Origin: BQJD01 sp965652415
Lineage (GTDB): Bacteria; Pseudomonadota; Gammaproteobacteria; Arenicellales; CAJQKF01
Direction of reading: 5' to 3'
Length of the DNA: 6,306 nt
NCBI GenBank assembly: GCA_965652415.1
Contig: CBFGVH010000155.1
Span: 1-6,306 of the forward strand
Shown here: positions 1 through 5,945 of the stretch, one piece after another
Numbering within the stretch: position 1 is the stretch's first letter
Layout of the letters: every line of letters starts with the position of its first letter
The notes under the pieces: model-generated
What the model saw: only the letters and a program-made list of their open reading frames with translations
Told to the model about the DNA's origin: nothing
Databases searched by the model: none
Position numbers and translations under genes: made by a program

Positions 1-3
1 TGA

Positions 4-18
4 CCCCTTTTGCAGGGG
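4..18 (-). terminator. Small hairpin just past the dioxygenase-like gene
   Basis: CCCCT and AGGGG form a perfect 5-bp stem with a 5-nt loop immediately downstream of the stop codon at 20-22. The window ends before any following T-tract could be seen, and the stem is short. It is a possible terminator only. Confidence 0.2.
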
Positions 19-19
19 A

Positions 20-571
20 CTACTTCGGCGGCAGCACGAACTCGTAGCCGCCGAGCCAGCCGGCCCCCTGTTCGCGCTCGACCTTTTCGAGCACCATGGC
101 GAGGTCGTCGATGCCGTGGTCCACGCTCGGGTCGCCCTTGAAGAACAGGCGCGTGACCAGGCGCGGGTGATCCGGATGATCGATGATGAAGTGGATGTGG
201 CGGGGCAGGCCGCCGGTGTAACCGGGCAGCACGGTGACGAGATCGAAGGAACCGTCGTCACCGGTTGCCAGGTCCGCGCGCCAGCGGTCCGGCTCGTGGC
301 CGCCGTGGGCATTGGCGTGGACGATCCGCACCCGGGCTCCGGCGACCGGCGCGCCGCAGGTGTCCAGCACGCGGGCGCGGATGAACAGCGGCTCCCCGTC
401 GTCGCCCTCCTGCCACAGTCTCGGCTCGGCAACGCCGGCGGAGAAGTCGTGCGGCCCGGTATCTGTCTCCCGGGTCGGCTGGCGCGCGTCGCAGGCTTCG
501 GCCGGGGGCGCTGCGCCAATGAGGCAGACGGCGGCCAGGGCGAGGGCGATACACGTGGAGTTGCGAACCAT
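20..571 (-). CDS. Exported intradiol ring-cleavage dioxygenase-like protein, 183 aa
   Basis: Intradiol dioxygenases (protocatechuate 3,4-dioxygenase family) open catechol-type rings with a non-heme Fe(III) held by two Tyr and two His. Here residues 61-92 and 106-148 follow that fold: a beta-sandwich start (GAPVAGARVRIVHANA), then PGY (Y118), then HIHF (H125, H127), then LVTRLFFKGDP, which matches the family's L-T-x-x-YF-x-GDP. Three of four ligands are present. The first Tyr (family ANAxGRY) aligns with H92 in ANAHGGH, and the Arg three residues before the first His is Leu. The start at 571 gives a clean signal peptide (residues 1-26, hydrophobic ALALAAVCLIGAA, cleavage after AEA, mature start at C27). 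A longer in-frame start at 673 would bury this signal, so I rejected it. A GGGGTGG stretch upstream is a weak ribosome site. C27 could suggest a lipoprotein, but AEAC is a poor lipobox. The fold assignment is fairly sure; activity is doubtful. Confidence 0.8.
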   Translation of the reverse strand: MVRNSTCIALALAAVCLIGAAPPAEACDARQPTRETDTGPHDFSAGVAEPRLWQEGDDGEPLFIRARVLDTCGAPVAGARVRIVHANAHGGHEPDRWRADLATGDDGSFDLVTVLPGYTGGLPRHIHFIIDHPDHPRLVTRLFFKGDPSVDHGIDDLAMVLEKVEREQGAGWLGGYEFVLPPK

Positions 572-606
572 GGTCGACCACCCCGCTGTCATGGTAATCG
601 ACGACA

Positions 607-612
607 AGAATA
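607..612 (-). promoter_or_regulatory. Candidate extended -10 for the dioxygenase-like gene
   Basis: Read on the minus strand, TGG-TATTCT fits an extended -10 (TGn plus a 4/6 match to TATAAT) about 35 nt upstream of the start at 571. No good -35 is seen at the usual spacing, which extended -10 promoters can tolerate. This is pattern inference only. Confidence 0.3.
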
Positions 613-652
613 CCAGATGTCGCCGGGTGGTTCCGGGGCCACGGTTGTGCGC

Positions 653-658
653 TACAAT
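653..658 (+). promoter_or_regulatory. Candidate -10 of the three-gene operon promoter
   Basis: TACAAT matches the sigma-70 -10 consensus at 5 of 6 positions and lies 33 nt before the operon's first ATG, giving a leader of roughly 27 nt. The -35 region (around TTCCGG at 631-636, 16-bp spacer) is a poor match, so the promoter may depend on an activator or an alternative sigma factor. Confidence 0.4.
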
Positions 659-679
659 GGTTTGTCTGCCCACCTTCCC

Positions 680-683
680 GGAG
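680..683 (+). promoter_or_regulatory. Ribosome binding site fixing the start at 692
   Basis: GGAG sits 8 nt before the ATG at 692. The reading frame is open back to 116, so this site helps place the start at 692. Everything further upstream in this frame overlaps the divergent gene in antisense. Confidence 0.6.
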
Positions 684-691
684 CCCCTTCC

Positions 692-1885
692 ATGGCTATC
701 CCCCAGCCCCTCAAGTATCTCGACAAGGCTCTGAGCGGTCTGCGCGACCTCAACCTGGTACCGGACAAGACCGACGAGGCGCCCATCATCGATCTCATCG
801 AGCAGATCGCGGACCTAGACGAGGAGAAGACCCTGGCCATCGCCCGCACGCTCAGCCAGGCATCGCTGTTCAACGAGGTGGTGCGCGAGCAGGTCAGGAG
901 CATGGAACTCGGCCAGCGCTACGAGCAGATCACGGGTGCGTTCAACAGCATCCGGGACGATGCCAGGAACATGGTCAAACAGGTCGAGGACGGCAGGATC
1001 GACACGTTCGAGAGGATCGGCAACGTGTGGATGAAGGTCACCCGCGGGGACATTCCGGCGCGTTTCGCCGACATCAAGAAGACCTACCTCGACGTCACCC
1101 GGGACTCCGACGACCAGATCCGGCGCGAGCGCACCATACTCGACGCCTACCTCGATTTTCGCGGCGCTTTGAAGGAGTCGGAAGTACTGGCGCTGGAAGT
1201 GTTGAAGACCGCCGAGGCGCGGCTCGAGGCGGCCAAGGCCGAACTCGACGCGGCGATGCAGGCGGTCGAGGCCTACACCGGCGACGACGTCGCCGAGCGT
1301 GCCCGTCTAGAGCTCGCCCGCGACGAGAAGATGCGCGAGGTGCAGTACAACGACCGCCGTTACCAGATCGCCAAGGACCTCGCCGACAACCTCACGGTGA
1401 ACTACAACTCCTCCGAAGTGATCATGGCGCGGCTGATGCAGACCACCTCCGCCAAGGAGCGCGTGTACCAGCAGGCGATCAGCTTCTTCGGCACCAACGA
1501 GACGGTGCTGACCGCGCTCAGCGCGTCGTTCACCGGCCTGTTCGGCCTGCACGAGGGCACCGAGACTCTGAACGCCATGAAGGAGGGCATCAGCAAGAGC
1601 CTCGAGGACCTCGCCGAGGTCGGCGGCAAGATCCAGGAAGAGGCGCTCAAGGCCGGTTACGGTCCTACGGTACGGGCCGACGCCGTGAAGAAGCTGGTCG
1701 ACTCGGTGGTGCGCTACCAGGAGCGTTCCCTCGAGATCATCGCGGAGATGCGCACGCTCAGCACGAAGAATGCCGACGAGATTCGCGAGGCGGTGGAGGA
1801 CGGCAAGCGCCGCCTGTCGCGCCTGGTGAACGAGGGCAAGGCATTGCCGCTAGAGTTCGGCGAGAGGAAGGGCGCCGCGGCGTAA
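692..1885 (+). CDS. TelA-like helical protein, first gene of a three-gene operon, 397 aa
   Basis: The protein is soluble and almost entirely alpha-helical, with no signal peptide or membrane segment. Charged helical stretches (residues 100-190) surround a conserved-looking core, FERIGNVWMKVTRGD then ILDAYLDFRGALKESE. The second half has ADNLTVNYNSSEVIMARL, then TSAKERVYQQAISFFGTNE, and ends in STKNADEIREAVEDGKRRL. This order resembles TelA/YaaN (tellurite or toxic-anion resistance), where a helical hairpin is followed by an xIRLIQxNDxLLxxKI-type helix, an IPLWKxQ-type helix, a long helix, and a terminal TNxxLIxTIxExLxIxxEG-type stretch. Its length is also typical of TelA (about 350-400 aa). 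The match is topological with few identities, so it could instead be a separate helical family; relatives are often called 'cell surface protein', which the absence of an export signal does not support. The next gene starts 22 nt later. It is probably a cytoplasmic scaffold working with the membrane protein that follows; no catalytic residues are visible. Confidence 0.75.
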   Translation: MAIPQPLKYLDKALSGLRDLNLVPDKTDEAPIIDLIEQIADLDEEKTLAIARTLSQASLFNEVVREQVRSMELGQRYEQITGAFNSIRDDARNMVKQVEDGRIDTFERIGNVWMKVTRGDIPARFADIKKTYLDVTRDSDDQIRRERTILDAYLDFRGALKESEVLALEVLKTAEARLEAAKAELDAAMQAVEAYTGDDVAERARLELARDEKMREVQYNDRRYQIAKDLADNLTVNYNSSEVIMARLMQTTSAKERVYQQAISFFGTNETVLTALSASFTGLFGLHEGTETLNAMKEGISKSLEDLAEVGGKIQEEALKAGYGPTVRADAVKKLVDSVVRYQERSLEIIAEMRTLSTKNADEIREAVEDGKRRLSRLVNEGKALPLEFGERKGAAA

Positions 1886-1907
1886 AGAACGGGTCCGGTA
1901 GCGCGCC

Positions 1908-2819
1908 ATGGCGGAGCGAACGTCCGGCTCGCCCCCGCTCGACGACGTCATGCTGGCCATGGACGTGGTCGACACGCTCAGGCACCGGCAACTGCTCGTC
2001 GACCGCGAGCTGGCGAGCGAGGACCGCGACCGCCGCATGATGGACCGGCTGCGGGAGATCTACGCCTCGCAGGGCATCGACGTGCCCGACCACGTGCTCG
2101 CCGAGGGCGTCAGGGCGCTCGCCGAGGACCGCTTCGTCTACACGCCGCCCGGGGGCGGGTTCGAGCACCGGCTGGCGAGGATCTACGTCAGCCGCGCGAA
2201 GTGGGGCAGGCCTCTCGTCATCGCAATCGCCGTGGTTGCGGTTCTGTGGATAGCCTACGCAGTCTTCGTCAGTGGACCGGCCCGGCGCGCGGCCGAGGCG
2301 CTGCCGGTAGCTCTCGAGCAGCGTTACGAGGCGCTGGCCGCGATGGCCGAGGGACCGGCGGCGCGGGAGAGTGCGCTGGCGCTTCTCAACCAGGGCAGGG
2401 CCGAGCTGGCCGAGGGCGACACCGACGGCGCCAGCGGCGTGCTCGAGCGGATGCAGGCGCTCATGGAACAGATCGAACTCGATTACGAGGTTCGCATCGT
2501 GTCGCGCCCCGGCGAGCAAAGCGGTGTGTGGCGCATCCCGGACATCAACCCCGACGCACGCAACTACTACATCATCGTGGAAGCCGTGGGCGAGGACGGT
2601 GCAGCGCTCGAGCTTCCCGTTGTCAACGAAGAGGACGGGCGCACATACCGGGTGACGAAGTGGGGCCTGAGGGTCGACGAGGCGGTATTCGAGCGCGTCG
2701 CGGCGGACAAGCGGGACGACGGCATCATCCAGGACAACCGCTTCGGCATCAAGCGGCCCGGCTACCTGGCGGTGGACTACCTGGTGCCGACCAGCGGGCG
2801 GGCGATCACCTCGTGGTAG
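1908..2819 (+). CDS. Single-pass membrane protein, DUF6384-like, second gene of operon, 303 aa
   Basis: Three parts are visible. The N-terminal cytoplasmic helical domain (1-100) begins with PLDDVMLAMDVVDTLRHRQ, continues with DRLREIYASQGIDVP, and has the FVYTPP turn. One transmembrane helix spans about 102-121 (PLVIAIAVVAVLWIAYAVFV) and is flanked by basic residues (RAKWGR before, RRA after). A short helical stalk (125-190) leads to a probable beta-rich domain (193-300) containing YEVRIVSRPGE, GVWRIPD, NYYIIVEA, YRVTKWGLRV and PGYLAVDYLV. The N-terminal motif matches what I recall of DUF6384, an uncharacterised family; I could not check this. No strong ribosome site precedes the ATG, so translation may be coupled to the gene 22 nt upstream. 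Orientation (N-in or N-out) is uncertain. The beta domain may sense or bind something at the membrane. No enzyme motif is seen. Confidence 0.8.
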   Translation: MAERTSGSPPLDDVMLAMDVVDTLRHRQLLVDRELASEDRDRRMMDRLREIYASQGIDVPDHVLAEGVRALAEDRFVYTPPGGGFEHRLARIYVSRAKWGRPLVIAIAVVAVLWIAYAVFVSGPARRAAEALPVALEQRYEALAAMAEGPAARESALALLNQGRAELAEGDTDGASGVLERMQALMEQIELDYEVRIVSRPGEQSGVWRIPDINPDARNYYIIVEAVGEDGAALELPVVNEEDGRTYRVTKWGLRVDEAVFERVAADKRDDGIIQDNRFGIKRPGYLAVDYLVPTSGRAITSW

Positions 2820-2824
2820 TGGAG

Positions 2825-4249
2825 ATGGAAACGGGCACCCAGGCGCTGGCGTCCATCAGCGCCGGCGTGCGTCTCATCCACGACCAGGTGGAAGAGGCCG
2901 ACGGCCAGATCCGGCGCACCAGCGAAGCGATCGTCGAGCTGCGCAAGAAGCAGGCCGAGAACTACAAGCGCATCGCCCGGATCAGGCTCGACAACGTCGT
3001 CAGCGGCGAGCTGGAGGCCGGGCTCGACGCGGCGGGCCGCCACACCGCCGAGCTGCTCGAATCGCGCGGGCGCGACCTCGATGCACTCGAGGCGCAGATC
3101 GCCGCCGCGCGCGCGTCCGGCAACGAACTGGAAAGGCGCCGCGAGGAACTCGATGCCGAGGCGGCGCGGGCCGACGAGGTGCTCGATGCGGCCGAGGCCG
3201 AGGTCCAGCGAGGCCTGGAACAGGATCCCGCCTACCTGGCCCAGCTTGAAAAGGCGCAGCAGGCGGAGCGCACCGCGGGCCATGCCGAGGAAAAGACCCG
3301 CCAGGCCGAGGCCGCCTACAAGGAAAAAGGCGCGCCGTACGAGCAGTACCCCCTGTTCAGCTACCTGTGGCAGCGCGGCTACGGCACGTCCGCCTACTCG
3401 GCGAATGCGCTCGTGCGATACCTCGACGGCTGGGTCGCGCGGCTCGCCCGCTACGACGACGCGCGTCCGAACTACGCGCGGCTGGCGGAGATCCCGCAGC
3501 GCCTCGGCGAGCACGCGGCACGGCTGCGCGCCGTTGCCGACGAGGAGTTCGCTGCGTTGACGCGTATAGAGGAAGCGGCCGCCGCGGATGCGGGTGTGCC
3601 GGCCTTGAGACAGGCTCTCGACGAGGCCCGCGGCCGTGTCGACGAGATCGACAAGCGGATAGATGAGTCCGAGGCGACCCTCGTCGAGCTCGAGCGCAAG
3701 CGGGCCGAGTTCGCGCGCGGCGAGGATGATCGCTTCCGGCAGGCGGTCGATGCCCTGACCGGCGCCTTCGAGCGCGAAAGCCTGATCACCCTGTACGAGT
3801 ATGCGCGCTCCACCGCGACCGCGGAGGACGACGTGCTGGTGCAGGAGATGGAACGGATCCGCGACGAGGTGACCAGGCTCGAGGAAACCCTGCGCGAGCA
3901 GAGCCAGGTGCGCGAGCGCCTGCTCGCGAGGATGCAGGACCTCGAGGACGTGCGCCGCCGCTTCAAGGCCGAACGCTACGACAGCCCCCAATCCGGCTTC
4001 GGCAATGCCGCCATGCTGGTGATGCTGCTCAACCAGTTCCTGCAGGGCGCCGCCAGCTCGGGCGACTTGTGGCGCACCATCGAGCGCAGCCAGCGCTACC
4101 GCCGCAAGGCATCCAACCCGGACTTCGGCAGCGGCGGCTTCCCTCACCGCCGCGGCACCTGGAACATTCCATTCCCGCGCGGCGGCGGCTCACGGCGCGG
4201 CGGCTTCGGCGGCGGCAAGGGAGGATTTCGCACCGGCGGGGGGTTCTGA
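2825..4249 (+). CDS. Long coiled-coil protein with Gly/Arg-rich tail, third gene of operon, 474 aa
   Basis: I recognise no named family. Two coiled-coil arms, about 20-165 and 225-380, are rich in E, R, A and L with heptad-like spacing. They flank a non-coiled aromatic segment at 166-222 (PYEQYPLFSYLWQRGYGTSA, then VRYLDGWVARLARYDDARP) that looks like a conserved hinge or docking site. A short hydrophobic helix follows (NAAMLVMLLNQFLQGAA, 394-410), then a low-complexity tail (about 435-474) with RGG-type repeats, ending in GGGF. There is no signal peptide. The frame is open far upstream inside the preceding gene, but that part is antisense-like shadow. The ATG at 2825 is the first ATG after the preceding stop; a GTG at 2819 overlapping that TAG by one base is a possible coupled start. 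A GGAG abuts the ATG, too close to be ideal. It is likely co-translated with, and a partner of, the membrane protein before it. Confidence 0.8.
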   Translation: METGTQALASISAGVRLIHDQVEEADGQIRRTSEAIVELRKKQAENYKRIARIRLDNVVSGELEAGLDAAGRHTAELLESRGRDLDALEAQIAAARASGNELERRREELDAEAARADEVLDAAEAEVQRGLEQDPAYLAQLEKAQQAERTAGHAEEKTRQAEAAYKEKGAPYEQYPLFSYLWQRGYGTSAYSANALVRYLDGWVARLARYDDARPNYARLAEIPQRLGEHAARLRAVADEEFAALTRIEEAAAADAGVPALRQALDEARGRVDEIDKRIDESEATLVELERKRAEFARGEDDRFRQAVDALTGAFERESLITLYEYARSTATAEDDVLVQEMERIRDEVTRLEETLREQSQVRERLLARMQDLEDVRRRFKAERYDSPQSGFGNAAMLVMLLNQFLQGAASSGDLWRTIERSQRYRRKASNPDFGSGGFPHRRGTWNIPFPRGGGSRRGGFGGGKGGFRTGGGF

Positions 4250-4269
4250 TTTACCTATCGCAGTTGCCT

Positions 4270-4301
4270 GGTCCCGGGCGGCGTATCGTCACACCCGGAC
4301 C
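4270..4301. terminator. Hairpin between convergent genes
   Basis: GGTCC-c-GGG (4270-4278) pairs with CCCGGACC (4294-4301): 8 bp with one bulged C and a 15-nt loop. It is the main dyad in the 54-bp gap between the operon's stop and the convergent metalloprotein gene's stop, where a bidirectional terminator is expected. No T-tract follows on either strand, so it is not a textbook intrinsic terminator. Confidence 0.35.
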
Positions 4302-4303
4302 GA

Positions 4304-4792
4304 TCAGAGCAGACAGCGGGTTCTGACGAACAGTGTCATTGCGTCGATTTCGAACTCCGCTTCGAGCGTCGTGTCGAACATCGACAGCCAGTCCTGCTGC
4401 GCCCTGTACGCAAGCTGCTCTCGAGCGGCGGGGCATCGATACTCCTTTCCTTGCAGGTGCTGCAAGTGATGCACCAGTTCATGCACCAGCACGGACGTGT
4501 GCGCCGGTGAGTCGGCCCGCCACTCGTCCGTCAGGTAGATCGTCCGGCCGGGTTCATCGTAGAACGCGAACACTTTTCCGTCCTTGGTGAGCAAATCCGA
4601 GTCGCGGGCTGACGGCAGATTGCCGCGGGGGCGCATGCCCGCGTCGACAAACGAAAGGGCGCCAGTTCGCGAAACCCAGTGATCCGTGATCTGTGATTCC
4701 GGTGCGAAAACGATGTCAGGGTGTTCCGCGGTATGTCCGAATTGGTAGTTGACGGACAACCAGGCGATGATGGCGGCGATGAGGTGTTCCAT
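4304..4792 (-). CDS. Putative zinc metalloprotein with HELVH motif (DUF6647-like), 162 aa
   Basis: Residues 104-108 are HELVH, the HExxH zinc-binding and catalytic motif of gluzincin-type metallopeptidases, in the context SVLVHELVHHLQ. AREQLAYRAQ (123-132) follows; its E125 fits the ExxAYxxQ helix that often supplies the third zinc ligand. One Cys (C120) just before it is typical of what I recall as the DUF6647 family. The C-terminus holds LEAEFEIDAMTLFVR. A strand-like region, KVFAFYDEPGRTIYLTDEW (about 73-91), would form the active-site edge. The start at 4792 is chosen because GGGGGAG lies 7 nt upstream; a longer start at 4846 adds 18 Pro/Arg-rich residues and no signal. The N-terminal MEHLIAAIIAWLSVNYQFG is hydrophobic but lacks a basic start and cleavage site, so it is more likely a packing helix than an export signal. 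The substrate is unknown. It is convergent with the operon and divergent from the LuxR-GAF gene. Confidence 0.75.
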   Translation of the reverse strand: MEHLIAAIIAWLSVNYQFGHTAEHPDIVFAPESQITDHWVSRTGALSFVDAGMRPRGNLPSARDSDLLTKDGKVFAFYDEPGRTIYLTDEWRADSPAHTSVLVHELVHHLQHLQGKEYRCPAAREQLAYRAQQDWLSMFDTTLEAEFEIDAMTLFVRTRCLL

Positions 4793-4799
4793 GTCGGCA

Positions 4800-4806
4800 C
4801 TCCCCC
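4800..4806 (-). promoter_or_regulatory. Strong ribosome binding site deciding the start at 4792
   Basis: On the minus strand GGGGGAG lies 7 nt before the ATG at 4792, and nothing comparable precedes the ATG at 4846. This supports the shorter 162-residue protein. Confidence 0.65.
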
Positions 4807-4848
4807 GTCCCCTCGGACGGTGCTGGCATGGGACCCCCGGGTGCAAGA

Positions 4849-4854
4849 ATTACA
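4849..4854 (-). promoter_or_regulatory. Possible -10 for the metalloprotein gene
   Basis: Minus-strand TGTAAT is a 5/6 match to TATAAT about 57 nt upstream of the start at 4792, in one of the few AT-richer spots of the 174-bp divergent gap. There is no recognisable -35 at 16-18 bp. Confidence 0.22.
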
Positions 4855-4921
4855 ACTTGGCGCGCGCCGTGTTATCGGGCGCCTGATGTATTCCGGCTAC
4901 CGCATTTGCAGTATTTTTGGC

Positions 4922-4927
4922 TATGAT
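4922..4927 (+). promoter_or_regulatory. Candidate -10 for the LuxR-GAF gene
   Basis: TATGAT matches TATAAT at 5 of 6 positions and lies 39 nt before the ATG at 4967, just after an AT-rich stretch (GTATTTTTGG). No good -35 is found at standard spacing, which suggests an activated promoter. A GC palindrome, GGCGCGCGCC, lies upstream at 4859-4868 and could be a protein-binding site or simply GC-rich chance. Confidence 0.35.
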
Positions 4928-4966
4928 CCGTCGAGAGCTGTCGAACCGGGAGGTCGAGCGGGATCG

Positions 4967-5782
4967 ATGGATCGCAATACGGATTGCAGCCAGCTAAGCC
5001 CAAGGGAACTGCAGGTCGCCACTGCCTACGCGAACGGCGCGAGTTACCGGGAAATCGCAGATGCCCTCTTCATCGCGCCGGCGACGGTGCGCACGCATCT
5101 CGGATCCATCTACCGCAAGCTCGGCGTTTCGTCGAAGCTCGAGCTTCACCGGATACTCGAGGGGCAGGCGGCGGACGTGGGCCACGAGAGCGACAATGCG
5201 GCCCTGGTCGCTGAACTGGCGCTAAGCCTCGAGGAGGCACACCGCCGCGAACGGGAACTGGCAGCGGTGCTGAGTATCATCAGCCGTTCCCGTGGACAGC
5301 TCGAGGAGGTGATCGCCTCGGTGCTGGATCATGCGCTCGAAGTGTGCGATGCCGAGTTCGGAATCCTGTTCGACTACGTACCCGGTGGCCGCTTCCGGGC
5401 AACCCATACGCGCTCCATTCCGCGCCGGTTCGAGGGGTGGTTGATCGACCGGGGAACTTTCCGTGTCAATCCGGACACAGCGCTTGGCCGCATCGAGTTG
5501 AGCCTCAAGCCTGTCAATATCCTGGATGTGCGGGCCGAAGAGATCTATCGTCGCGGCGACCCGCTGCGCCTTGCGACGGCGGACCTCGGCGGCGCCCGGT
5601 CGTTCGCGGCGATCCCGATGCTGGCGGGCGAGAGGTTGCTGGGCGCATTCACGGTATACCGGCAGCAATTGCGTCCGTTCGACGACCGGAACCTCGAACT
5701 CGCCCAGATGTTCGCCGACCAGGCCGCGATCGCCATCGAGAACGCGCGCCTGATAAATTCGCTGGCGTCGGACAAGGGCTGA
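4967..5782 (+). CDS. LuxR-type HTH plus GAF domain regulator, 271 aa
   Basis: A transcription factor of unusual order. The LuxR/GerE helix-turn-helix is at the N-terminus (about 10-64: LSPRELQVATAYANG, the scaffold SYREIADALFI, then the DNA-recognition helix region APATVRTHLGSIYRKLGVSS). A short linker helix (78-105, LVAELALSLEEAHRRERELA) leads into a GAF domain (about 108-262), recognisable by LDHALEVCDAEFGILFDY, GGARSFAAIPML, ERLLGAFTVYRQ and FADQAAIAIENARL. GAF domains bind small ligands or serve in dimerisation; the ligand here is unknown. The start at 4967 precedes the HTH directly, and GGGAGG at 4948-4953 is a ribosome site with long spacing (13 nt). The frame is open further upstream to 4721, but that overlaps the divergent gene and its control region. 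Relatives I recall continue past the GAF into further GAF/PAS, kinase or cyclase modules; this one stops right after ENARLINSL, so it is a short or truncated form. There is no receiver domain, so phosphorelay input is unlikely. Confidence 0.85.
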   Translation: MDRNTDCSQLSPRELQVATAYANGASYREIADALFIAPATVRTHLGSIYRKLGVSSKLELHRILEGQAADVGHESDNAALVAELALSLEEAHRRERELAAVLSIISRSRGQLEEVIASVLDHALEVCDAEFGILFDYVPGGRFRATHTRSIPRRFEGWLIDRGTFRVNPDTALGRIELSLKPVNILDVRAEEIYRRGDPLRLATADLGGARSFAAIPMLAGERLLGAFTVYRQQLRPFDDRNLELAQMFADQAAIAIENARLINSLASDKG

Positions 5783-5830
5783 TCCGGACCCCGACGCGCG
5801 GCTGCGCAGCTCACACGGGATCCGACAGCG

Positions 5831-5849
5831 TGGGTCTGCCCGATCGATT
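5831..5849. repeat. Direct repeat, copy 1 of 2
   Basis: TGGGTCTGCCCGATCGATT recurs at 5881-5899 with one mismatch (18 of 19 identical) at a spacing of exactly 50 bp. Both copies are in the 163-bp gap before the HIT gene. The repeat contains the partial dyad GGGtctgCCC. It may be a duplicated regulator-binding site. Confidence 0.7.
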
Positions 5850-5879
5850 AGTGCCAAGAAAAGTTTTATCCCGCGCGCC

Positions 5880-5908
5880 TTGGGTCTGCCCGACCGATTC
5901 GCTATCCT
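5880..5908 (+). promoter_or_regulatory. Candidate promoter of the HIT gene
   Basis: TTGGGT (5880-5885), a 17-bp spacer, then TATCCT (5903-5908). Spacing is ideal; the hexamers match consensus at 3 and 4 of 6 positions. The leader to the TTG at 5946 would be about 31 nt. The -35 lies within the second direct-repeat copy. Confidence 0.35.
5881..5899. repeat. Direct repeat, copy 2 of 2
   Basis: The second copy differs from the first only by C for T at position 14 of the unit. It overlaps the candidate -35 of the HIT gene promoter, so anything bound here would touch the promoter directly. Identity stops sharply on both sides. Confidence 0.7.
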
Positions 5909-5945
5909 TCGCGCGGCTTCGCACCCGACCCGAGGACTTCCGATC

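Noticed and set aside
116..691. 5' extension of the TelA-like gene's frame
   Set aside because: It runs antisense through the exported dioxygenase-like gene, and the ribosome site at 680 supports the start at 692.
1758..2519. 253-aa open frame on the minus strand
   Set aside because: It straddles two plus-strand operon genes in antisense and is Arg/Pro-rich with no motif.
2201..2824. 5' extension of the coiled-coil gene's frame
   Set aside because: It overlaps the membrane-protein gene in another frame and is Arg/Gly-rich low-quality protein; there is no reason to prefer it.
2777..4147. 456-aa open frame on the minus strand
   Set aside because: It is antisense to the coiled-coil gene, its composition is Leu/Ala/Gly-rich as expected from GC-rich shadow frames, and no domain is recognisable.
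4974..4987. GCAAT-ACGG-ATTGC inverted repeat
   Set aside because: It has a 5-bp stem and lies inside the first codons of the LuxR-GAF gene; it is too short to claim regulation.
5781..5822. GATCC...GGATC pair after the LuxR-GAF stop as a terminator
   Set aside because: Only 5 bp pair, across a 32-nt gap, with no T-tract.
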